Source: Lachnospiraceae bacterium UBA5902 (GTDB taxonomy: Bacteria; Bacillota; Clostridia; Lachnospirales; Lachnospiraceae). Taken from it: a stretch of 18,790 nucleotides of DNA. Shown here piece by piece: positions 7,939-14,209 of this stretch (positions are counted from its first letter, which is position 1; each line of letters starts with the position of its first letter). The position numbers and the translations under genes are program-made. Under the pieces are notes generated by a model. That model did not search any database, had not been told where the DNA came from, and saw nothing but the letters and a program-made list of their open reading frames with translations. The DNA lies in the NCBI GenBank assembly GCA_002431865.1, contig DJEI01000106.1:230-19019 (forward strand), written 5' to 3'.

Positions 7939-7967
7939 TTGACTATTAACCTGAAACAGGTTAGAAT
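7939..7967 (+). promoter_or_regulatory. Predicted promoter of the Xre-controlled block
   Basis: TTGACT (7939-7944), a 17-bp spacer and TAGAAT (7962-7967). Transcription should start near 7974, giving a leader of about 25 nt before the TTG start at 7999. Confidence 0.7.
7947..7963. promoter_or_regulatory. Xre operator, perfect inverted repeat
   Basis: TAACCTGAAACAGGTTA is an exact inverted repeat of 7-bp arms around AAA. It lies between the -35 and -10 of the block promoter, so binding would exclude RNA polymerase. Confidence 0.75.
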
Positions 7968-7998
7968 GTTTTTCAAACATGAAATAGGGGGGAATGAA

Positions 7999-8748
7999 TT
8001 GAGAAAAAATTCAAAAGTGATTCTAATGTTTATGATAATAAGTCTGTGTTGCTGGCAAATGAATGACATCATTAAAACAAAAGCACAGTCTCTTAATGAT
8101 TCCGCGATTTACGACCAAATATATTCTTTTGACGAAGGACAGGGGAGATGCGCACGTGCCATAAAAGATGAGGCGTGGTATTTGATAGACCGGCAATATG
8201 AAGAAATATTTGGACCGGTTGATTATATATATCCATTGGATACGATAAGCGGGACAGCCGCCGTCAAAAAAGGTAAAGAAGTGAGTGTGATTGTATGGAA
8301 TGAAGAAACAGTCACACAGAGGTTTTCATTTGTTATTTCAGATAATTGTGATGTCATTGCCTATCAGGAAAATATGGTAAAGATCTTTAATAAAAAGACC
8401 GCAAAGATGGGGATCGTTACCATGCAAGGTGTGTTTGATCGAGAATATGATGAAATTGCCAAATTTAATATATGCTATATCTTTAAGGATAAAGGTCGAC
8501 AGATTGAAGACGCTTATCTGGAAGCAGAAATCACGGATGAAAATAAAAAAGGAATATTAATATGTGATGAAAATAATATAACAGAAGTTATTCCGGCAAA
8601 GTATAGAGAAATCATACATTTTGGAAATGGATTGTATTTTTTAATTGGATTCAATGAAAAAGAGGAAAATGTATTGTGTCTGGTTGATATTCATGAATCA
8701 GGTGAAATAGAAATGATAAATCTGTTTGATAAAGCAACTGAAAGATAG
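7999..8748 (+). CDS. Membrane-anchored protein with degenerate WG-like repeats
   Basis: I do not recognise this 249-residue protein as a named family. Residues 7-19 form one hydrophobic segment after a basic N-terminus, so it is probably a signal anchor with the rest outside. The body contains weakly repeated units of the kind G-[IV]-x-(D/N)-x-x-G ending in YDEI or YREI (RQYEEI; MGIVTMQGVFDREYDEI; KGILICDENN ending AKYREI), resembling WG repeats without the Trp-Gly. The start is TTG at 7999, supported by AGGGGGG (7986-7992) at 6 nt; an earlier ATG at 7966 overlaps the -10 and has no ribosome site. It is the first gene of the Xre-controlled block and AT-rich. Confidence 0.6.
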   Translation: MRKNSKVILMFMIISLCCWQMNDIIKTKAQSLNDSAIYDQIYSFDEGQGRCARAIKDEAWYLIDRQYEEIFGPVDYIYPLDTISGTAAVKKGKEVSVIVWNEETVTQRFSFVISDNCDVIAYQENMVKIFNKKTAKMGIVTMQGVFDREYDEIAKFNICYIFKDKGRQIEDAYLEAEITDENKKGILICDENNITEVIPAKYREIIHFGNGLYFLIGFNEKEENVLCLVDIHESGEIEMINLFDKATER

Positions 8749-8761
8749 GGAGGTTGAGAGA

Positions 8762-9967
8762 ATGTATAAGAGCCAGATAAGAAAAATGGTCGGAGACATG
8801 ACAGAACAGCAGCTTATTTTGCTGTGGAACATGTTTTTGGAAGATACAAAATATAACACAGTGCATATACATCGTCTGTCTAATAGTATAGTATCTCAAG
8901 TTTATAAACTGCCGGTCGTTCATAAGAATCAGTTATCAGATAATCATATTTTGGATTTGCTTCATTTCCTGGTTCGAGACGGTTTGCTGAGAGATTTTTC
9001 AATATCGAAAGGTGATGTGGTGGAAATAGAAGTCGAAACGGAATATTACTTATTACCGGATATTCTGGTCAACCGTCTTAATTTGATAAACAGAGGGCAG
9101 TCATATCTGCACAGGTTATTGTATAAAAAGGACCTGGTTACAGGTGAGTCCTATATTGTAGATGATGGTTTGCAAATGGATGTAAAAATAGGAGATCTGG
9201 GCAGATATGGCTTATCTGTACAGGAAGCAGGAAAACAAATATTTCGAATCTTAGAGACTTTATATGAAAATCTGGAGGGAGATTATGAATCTCTGATTTT
9301 TGATGAAGAAAATAGAAGTATGGTCGAATGCGAGGAAGAAAATCATTGTTTAACACTACACTTTATTTTCAGAGGTTTTAATGAAAAACAAGAGTTGCGG
9401 ATGGACGTAGAAGAGGAAATTAAACTTAGAAACATAAAATTGCCTGAGTCTGCTGGCATGATGTTGCATTGTAATTCATCGAAAAAACTGGAAATGCGGA
9501 TGCAAAACGATTTTGAGTGTCATTTCCAGACATTTAAGAGAGGCTATTATGTAGATTCGTATTACTACATTTTAAATGTATATAAAATGATTGAGAATTT
9601 ATATATGAAAAAGCCGGATTATTATGGTGAGGCATTTGCAAGTGTAAAAAACAATATGGCTGTATTATACATAGTTGGGGATGGTATTCCATCTGATGCA
9701 CCTGAAGATATGAAGTTGGATAAGCATCTAATATCTATCAAAAAACGGGTAGCACAGATTGATATATTTACAAATGATTGTACGAGTTTTCAGCTTCAAC
9801 GTTATATTCTTAAGCTCGATAAAGAATACCCGGAAAACGGGAAAACAGAAAAAGCAAAGAAACTTTTAGCTGAAGCATTGGAAATAATACAGGACAAAGA
9901 TTCTGAATTGGTGGAGGTGATCAGGCAAAATTTAAATAACGTATCAGGAAAACATAGACAGATATAA
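8762..9967 (+). CDS. Uncharacterised 401-residue soluble protein
   Basis: Function unknown. The start at 8762 is preceded by GGGAGG (8748-8753) at 8 nt; upstream in-frame codons overlap the previous gene and lack a ribosome site. There is no signal peptide or membrane segment. The protein is rich in Glu, Asp, Leu and Tyr. The N-terminal 80 residues look helical and could form a winged-helix-like fold (ILDLLHFLVRDGLLRDF). The middle is strand-rich (DVVEIEVETEYYLLPD; HCLTLHFIFRGF), and the C-terminus looks helical, with repeated Leu-Leu-Glu-Ala pattern. No catalytic motif was identified. It is the second gene of the Xre block, 13 nt after the WG-like gene and 11 nt before the next, and is the largest protein of the set. 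Confidence 0.6.
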   Translation: MYKSQIRKMVGDMTEQQLILLWNMFLEDTKYNTVHIHRLSNSIVSQVYKLPVVHKNQLSDNHILDLLHFLVRDGLLRDFSISKGDVVEIEVETEYYLLPDILVNRLNLINRGQSYLHRLLYKKDLVTGESYIVDDGLQMDVKIGDLGRYGLSVQEAGKQIFRILETLYENLEGDYESLIFDEENRSMVECEEENHCLTLHFIFRGFNEKQELRMDVEEEIKLRNIKLPESAGMMLHCNSSKKLEMRMQNDFECHFQTFKRGYYVDSYYYILNVYKMIENLYMKKPDYYGEAFASVKNNMAVLYIVGDGIPSDAPEDMKLDKHLISIKKRVAQIDIFTNDCTSFQLQRYILKLDKEYPENGKTEKAKKLLAEALEIIQDKDSELVEVIRQNLNNVSGKHRQI

Positions 9968-9978
9968 GGGGTGAGAAA

Positions 9979-10536
9979 GTGACAAATTTACAATTGAGAA
10001 TAGCGAATTATGAAAAGGAAAGAAATAAGACATTAGATATGATAGCGGATGGACTTGCCGAAAGTATTTTAAGTCCGGATGATTCGTCCAGTATAATTAC
10101 TTCTGAAAATATGTTTTTGCGGGATTGGATCGAATTTGAATGTTTGCTGTATGTTTCACTTTGTGATCCAAACTATCACAAGGAAGAGCGAGACGAATTA
10201 TTTAACAGAATTTGGGATCGCATTAAACATGTTATGGTGGGACCAGGTGCTGGTCTTGCGGTTGATCGTTATGTACTTATGAAAGCATGGATGGGTAATT
10301 CCCCGTTATATGATGATGAGATATCAAAAGGGCTGCCATGGTTTTCGAGAAAAATGAAAAAACCTGGTCTGATAATCAGTATATCTTTAAACATGGCAAA
10401 AAAATTACAGGAACAAAATTATAACAGCTTAGTGAGGTTTATAATTAATAACTTAATTTTAGAAATGCAGAAGTGCTCTGGATATGCGAAAGAGGATATG
10501 GAGTATTTAATGACTTTAAGATCACAATTAATGTAA
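9979..10536 (+). CDS. Uncharacterised 185-residue soluble protein
   Basis: Function unknown. It starts at GTG 9979 with AAGGGGTG (9966-9973) just upstream. The protein appears mostly helical with no membrane segment. Notable stretches are a helical N-terminus (LQLRIANYEKERNKTLDMIADGL would be its start), the glycine-rich segment MVGPGAGLAVDRYVLMKAW near residue 95, and a basic patch SRKMKKPG near 145. The glycine segment is not a P-loop, because it lacks GK[ST]. It follows the 401-residue gene by 11 nt, so the two are probably made together and may interact. Confidence 0.6.
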   Translation: MTNLQLRIANYEKERNKTLDMIADGLAESILSPDDSSSIITSENMFLRDWIEFECLLYVSLCDPNYHKEERDELFNRIWDRIKHVMVGPGAGLAVDRYVLMKAWMGNSPLYDDEISKGLPWFSRKMKKPGLIISISLNMAKKLQEQNYNSLVRFIINNLILEMQKCSGYAKEDMEYLMTLRSQLM

Positions 10537-10554
10537 ATTTTAGGAGGATAAAAG

Positions 10555-10842
10555 ATGAAAAGAACAATAATAACGATAATTTCATGTGTTGTAATATGGG
10601 GTATTACATATGCATTGTGGATGAGTGATTCAGGACTTGCAGGAATTGTATATTTAGTGTGTGCCTTTTTTGGGTGGAGAGCATTGAATAAGATACAGCC
10701 AAGTATGTTTTTGTGGATGTCATTTGCAGGCTGGATTGTGTACTTCTTTGTTAAATTTATTTTATCTGCATTGATTGGATTTTTTGTTGCACCTTTCGAA
10801 ATAGGAAAAAAATTGGGAGCACACATTTCAGATTCTATTTAA
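10555..10842 (+). CDS. Small membrane protein, three predicted segments
   Basis: Unrecognised protein of 95 residues. Hydrophobic segments lie at about 4-22, 27-43 and 51-79; the last is long and Phe/Trp-rich (MFLWMSFAGWIVYFFVKF), followed by a basic tail (FEIGKKLGAH). A good ribosome site (TAGGAGG) lies about 8 nt before the ATG. It sits between a soluble protein and a second membrane protein in the Xre block, 18 nt after one and 12 nt before the other, so it is probably a membrane partner of the 169-residue protein. Confidence 0.6.
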   Translation: MKRTIITIISCVVIWGITYALWMSDSGLAGIVYLVCAFFGWRALNKIQPSMFLWMSFAGWIVYFFVKFILSALIGFFVAPFEIGKKLGAHISDSI

Positions 10843-10854
10843 GAGGTAAAAATT

Positions 10855-11364
10855 ATGATATGGATTGTATTTTTCAGAATATCACCAGTCTTTATCTTCG
10901 GAATGATAATCGTGGCGATTGTCATTGGAAAATCGTTTATAGAAACAGTTTCCTGGATATTGCATGTAATACCTTATTTTGTGGGACTATATATATGGCT
11001 GGCAGTGGTTTATTCTGTATATAAAAAAATAATAGATAAAATAGATACATTTGAGGAAAGCAGAGCCTACAGTGGTTTATTAAAATTTCTATTAAATATC
11101 AATTTGATTATACTTGGATCAAGTTCTATTATGCTTTTAGTTATAGAAAATATTTCGTTAAGTTCATTTGTAATGAAGCTTATTGTGTTTGGCATAGGAC
11201 TTTTAATCGCGGTTGCGATGCAGACCTTATTCGAAAAAGTATATGATATTATAAATGATCGTTTTGCCCGTTATAAACTATATACAGTAATAGCCATTGT
11301 TATAAAACAGGCGATGGAACTGGGTATTTTGAGTGCAGGACTCAATTATATTTACGGTAAGTAA
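10855..11364 (+). CDS. Multi-pass membrane protein, last gene of the Xre block
   Basis: Unrecognised protein of 169 residues with four clear hydrophobic segments (about 8-25, 32-54, 74-97, 105-124) and a possible fifth near 142-165. A charged cytoplasmic-type loop lies at about 57-71 (KKIIDKIDTFEESR) and a second charged stretch at about 126-141. There is no transporter signature that I can identify. AAGAGG lies about 9 nt before the ATG. It ends just before the long hairpin at 11367-11419, which marks the end of the block. Confidence 0.6.
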   Translation: MIWIVFFRISPVFIFGMIIVAIVIGKSFIETVSWILHVIPYFVGLYIWLAVVYSVYKKIIDKIDTFEESRAYSGLLKFLLNINLIILGSSSIMLLVIENISLSSFVMKLIVFGIGLLIAVAMQTLFEKVYDIINDRFARYKLYTVIAIVIKQAMELGILSAGLNYIYGK

Positions 11365-11366
11365 TA

Positions 11367-11419
11367 AGAAACCATAAATTTTAAAATAGGAGATTCCTAG
11401 ATTAAAATTTATGGTTTCT
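11367..11419. terminator. Long perfect hairpin, likely shared terminator of convergent genes
   Basis: AGAAACCATAAATTTTAA (11367-11384) and TTAAAATTTATGGTTTCT (11402-11419) are exact reverse complements over 18 bp. Inside, TAGGA and TCCTA pair around a GAT loop. It lies between the stop of the plus-strand membrane gene (11364) and the stop of the minus-strand cupin gene (11425). T-tracts outside the stem are weak in both directions, which is unusual for a terminator. Confidence 0.6.
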
Positions 11420-11424
11420 GTTAT

Positions 11425-11754
11425 TTAAAATACAACAACCAACAGCATCTTAAACTGTTCTGCACCATAGACGGCGTGTGGATGCTTCGCTGGCATCACG
11501 ATGGATTCGCCCTCGTGCAGGATATATTCAACACCATCAATCGTGATTCTGCCGACACCATCTAAGCAGGTAACAAATGCATCGCCGCCGGACTCATGTG
11601 TGCTGATCTCCTCGTCCTTGTCAAAGGCGAATAATGTGATGGATACGGCATCGTTCTGGGCGAGTGTCTTGCTGACAACCTGTCCCTCCTGATAAGCAAC
11701 CTGATCCTTTAATACATGCACTTCTGATTTCGTAATATTTTTAATAAGATTCAT
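11425..11754 (-). CDS. Small cupin-fold protein
   Basis: Single-domain cupin of 109 residues; exact substrate unknown. The first cupin motif is recognisable from EISTHESGGDAF to LDGVGRITIDG (about 49-75), with His53 as a likely metal ligand. The usual second His of the HxH pair is Glu-Ser here. The second motif is EGESIVMPAKHPHAVYG (about 81-97), with His91 and His93. Such proteins are often metal-binding sensors or small enzymes. A purine-rich ribosome site (AAAGGAAGG) precedes the ATG on the minus strand. It is a single-gene unit, convergent with the Xre block and divergent from the symporter gene. Two TATAAT boxes (minus strand, 11806-11801 and 11823-11818) are possible -10 elements. Confidence 0.8.
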   Translation of the reverse strand: MNLIKNITKSEVHVLKDQVAYQEGQVVSKTLAQNDAVSITLFAFDKDEEISTHESGGDAFVTCLDGVGRITIDGVEYILHEGESIVMPAKHPHAVYGAEQFKMLLVVVF

Positions 11755-11878
11755 AAAAATGCCTTCCTTTCTTTTTTAAAATCCATGTTTGGACATAAAA
11801 ATTATATCATAAATGTTATTATACCCCATATATTTAATATGAAAACAGTAAAAAACTTCATAAATTAAAGGAAATATG

Positions 11879-11907
11879 TTGTCAAAAGCTGGAAAACTGT
11901 GTAATAT
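11879..11907 (+). promoter_or_regulatory. Predicted promoter of the AGCS symporter gene
   Basis: TTGTCA (11879-11884), a 17-bp spacer and TAATAT (11902-11907). The leader would be about 65 nt, with no clear structure. Confidence 0.6.
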
Positions 11908-11979
11908 GGAAACATCGTTTGTCATAAAACTGATATTTATGGCAGATGCATGTGAATAAAACAAAGGAGAGTAGGAAAC

Positions 11980-13404
11980 ATGTGGGAAGCAATCAATAAC
12001 TTTTTGACAAAAGTAGACGACTTCGTCTGGGGCCCGCCACTTATGGTTTTGATCATTGCAGGTGGTATCCTTCTGACTGTCCGCATGGGTGTGCTGCAGA
12101 TTCGTAAACTGCCACTTGCCCTGAAATGGATGGTAAAAAATGAGGAAGAGGGCGAAGGCGAGGTAACCTCGTTCGGTGCACTCTGTACGGCACTTTCAGC
12201 GACAATCGGAACCGGAAATATCGTTGGTGTCGCAACAGCAATCGGAGCCGGTGGTCCGGGTGCCCTGTTCTGGATGGTGCTTGCAGCATTCTTCGGAATG
12301 GCAACCAAGTATGCAGAGGGACTCCTTGCAGTTAAGTATCGTGTGGTAGATGCAGACAATCATGCACTCGGTGGACCGTTCTACTATATTGAAAAAGGTA
12401 TGGGAGCAAAGTGGAAATGGCTTGCGAAGATCTTTGCATTCTTCGGCATCTGTGTTGGTCTGTTCGGTATCGGAACATTCTCACAGGTAAATGGTATTGC
12501 ATCTGCAGTTGAGGAATTCTTCGATCCGAATGAATCATGGCGCATAGAAATCCCTGGTATTGGTACATATTCGTGGACCGTTGTAATTGCATCTTTGATT
12601 CTGAGTGTCTGCGTGGCACTTGTATTGATCGGTGGTATCAAGCGTATTGCAAATGTATCCCAGATCGTCGTTCCATTTATGGCAGTGCTTTATGTTCTGC
12701 TTTGTCTGGTGCTTCTCATCTGTAATATTAAGGAGATTCCAGATGCATTTGTAACAATCGTAAAGGGCGCATTTAATCCAAAGGCAGTGACTGGTGGTGT
12801 TGTAGGTACGATGATCGTTGCAATGCAGAAGGGTGTCGCAAGAGGTATCTTCTCAAATGAGTCTGGCCTTGGTTCTGCACCAATCGCTGCAGCCGCTGCA
12901 AAGACAAAGGAGCCGGTACGTCAGGGTCTGGTTTCTATGACAGGTACATTTATTGATACAATTATCATCTGTACGATGACAGGACTTTCTATCGTTCTGA
13001 CAGGTGCATGGCAGCAGGAAGGCTTAGAGGGTGTACAGGTAACAACCTACGCATTCCAGAAGGGACTTCCGATCTCTGAGCAGGTAGCTGCATTCCTGTT
13101 GATGCTGTGTCTGGTATTCTTCGCATTTACAACGATCCTCGGATGGGATTACTATTCCGAGCGTTGTCTTGAATACCTGTCAGGCAAGCATAAGAAAGCC
13201 ATTCTTGTATATCGTTGGCTGTATATCCTGGCAGTCTTCATCGGACCATACATGACAGTAAAGGCAGTATGGACGATCGCGGATATCTTCAACGGATTGA
13301 TGGCGATTCCAAACATGATCGCAATTTTCGCTTTGAGTGGTGTGGTTGTGAAGGAGACAAAGGACTTTTTCAAACGCCATGCAGAGCAGGAAATGTTTAA
13401 GTAG
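11980..13404 (+). CDS. Sodium:alanine/glycine symporter, AGCS family
   Basis: Inner-membrane secondary transporter that takes up alanine, glycine or a related small amino acid with Na+. The 474-residue protein has about ten hydrophobic segments. Diagnostic are ALSATIGTGNIVGVATAIGA (71-90) and the signature GGPGALFWM (91-99). GIFSNESGLGSAPIAAAAA in the second half is the conserved NESGLGSAP region that lines the substrate path. The length is normal. AAAGGAGA precedes the ATG by about 10 nt. Biased codon use indicates good expression. It is monocistronic, with its own promoter and a strong terminator. The substrate cannot be fixed from sequence alone. Confidence 0.93.
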   Translation: MWEAINNFLTKVDDFVWGPPLMVLIIAGGILLTVRMGVLQIRKLPLALKWMVKNEEEGEGEVTSFGALCTALSATIGTGNIVGVATAIGAGGPGALFWMVLAAFFGMATKYAEGLLAVKYRVVDADNHALGGPFYYIEKGMGAKWKWLAKIFAFFGICVGLFGIGTFSQVNGIASAVEEFFDPNESWRIEIPGIGTYSWTVVIASLILSVCVALVLIGGIKRIANVSQIVVPFMAVLYVLLCLVLLICNIKEIPDAFVTIVKGAFNPKAVTGGVVGTMIVAMQKGVARGIFSNESGLGSAPIAAAAAKTKEPVRQGLVSMTGTFIDTIIICTMTGLSIVLTGAWQQEGLEGVQVTTYAFQKGLPISEQVAAFLLMLCLVFFAFTTILGWDYYSERCLEYLSGKHKKAILVYRWLYILAVFIGPYMTVKAVWTIADIFNGLMAIPNMIAIFALSGVVVKETKDFFKRHAEQEMFK

Positions 13405-13430
13405 GTATAGAGATATACGTTCTTAATGAC

Positions 13431-13476
13431 AAAGTGTGGAGTTTTGATATCAAAAATCAAGACTTCACACTTTTTT
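13431..13476 (+). terminator. Terminator after the AGCS gene
   Basis: AAAGTGTGGAGTTTTGAT pairs with ATCAAGACTTCACACTTT with few mismatches, followed by a T-run. Confidence 0.85.
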
Positions 13477-13487
13477 CACAATTTTTA

Positions 13488-13514
13488 TTAGCACTCGCTA
13501 TTGACGAGTGCTGA
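13488..13514. promoter_or_regulatory. CIRCE operator for HrcA
   Basis: TTAGCACTC, nine bases, then GAGTGCTGA. This matches the known CIRCE element (TTAGCACTC-N9-GAGTGCTAA) at all but one base. It overlaps the -35 of the hsp20 promoter. Confidence 0.93.
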
Positions 13515-13529
13515 TTAGTGTGTTATAGT
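13501..13529 (+). promoter_or_regulatory. Predicted hsp20 promoter
   Basis: TTGACG (13501-13506), a 17-bp spacer and TATAGT (13524-13529). The -35 lies within the CIRCE element, so HrcA binding would block it. The leader is about 95 nt. Confidence 0.8.
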
Positions 13530-13629
13530 ACATCTAGAACATGAGGGAAGACCTAGAGAAGGGAACCCGAGTGGGAAGATAATAAAAACAAACACAGACC
13601 ATTGTGAAGCATAAAAGGAGGTATGGCTT

Positions 13630-14064
13630 ATGTTAATGCCAAGTTTATTTACAAATAGTTTTATGGATGATTTCTTTGATGCACCAGGTTTTGGTGTCTA
13701 TAAGTATGATGCACCGGCACAGAATCTGATGAGTACCGATGTGGTTGAGAAAGAAGACGGCTACGAGATTGATATGAACCTTCCGGGATTCAAGAAGGAA
13801 GATGTAACCGGCGAAGTGAAGGATGGTTACCTGATCATCAAGGCTTCTACAAAGAACTCTAAGGATGAGAAAGATGCCAAGGGTAAATACATCCGTAAGG
13901 AACGTTATGAAGGTTCCTGCAACAGATCCTTCTATGTGGGTGATGCGATTACACAGGATGATATCAAGGCTAAATTCGAGGATGGTGTCTTGAAGATTAC
14001 TGTACCAAAGAAGGAAGCAAAGCCAGAGGTGGAAGAGAAGAAATTCATTGCCATCGAAGGATAA
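13630..14064 (+). CDS. Small heat-shock protein, Hsp20/alpha-crystallin family
   Basis: ATP-independent holdase chaperone that binds unfolding proteins under heat or other stress. The 144-residue product has the typical N-terminus MLMPSLFTNSFMDDFFD. An alpha-crystallin domain covers about residues 33-127, with NLPGFKKEDV (LPGF at 51-54) and the conserved GVLKITVPK (119-127). The short tail ends FIAIEG, an I-x-I-like anchor used in oligomer assembly. AAAGGAGG (13614-13621) lies 8 nt before the ATG; another ATG at 13623 is out of frame. The CIRCE site in the promoter indicates HrcA control, shared with groESL and dnaK in many Firmicutes. Confidence 0.95.
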   Translation: MLMPSLFTNSFMDDFFDAPGFGVYKYDAPAQNLMSTDVVEKEDGYEIDMNLPGFKKEDVTGEVKDGYLIIKASTKNSKDEKDAKGKYIRKERYEGSCNRSFYVGDAITQDDIKAKFEDGVLKITVPKKEAKPEVEEKKFIAIEG

Positions 14065-14109
14065 TTTAAAATAGCTAGTCAGACGATTTTTCGTTTCCCC
14101 TCTCTTACT

Positions 14110-14138
14110 GGGCGGTCACATGATGTGACCGCCCTTTT
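14110..14138 (+). terminator. Terminator after hsp20
   Basis: GGGCGGTCACA (14110-14120) and TGTGACCGCCC (14124-14134) pair perfectly around TGA, followed by TTTT. Confidence 0.9.
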
Positions 14139-14209
14139 AGCGTTCATAAATAGTTTTCGAAGTTTTTCGCCGTCAGGGAGTCTGAGTTGTAAATTGCGCA
14201 TCCAGACTG

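Noticed and set aside
7939-7998. Longer N-terminus for the first gene of the Xre block (TTG at 7939 or ATG at 7966)
   Set aside because: These starts lie in the -35/-10 region and have no ribosome site. The TTG at 7999 follows AGGGGGG and gives a sensible signal anchor.
7994-8002. ATG at 7994 as a start
   Set aside because: It reads Met-Asn-stop, in another frame from the gene.
13530-13629. RNA thermometer in the hsp20 leader
   Set aside because: No stretch pairing convincingly with the AAAGGAGG site (no four-U or ROSE-like element) was found. CIRCE already explains heat control.
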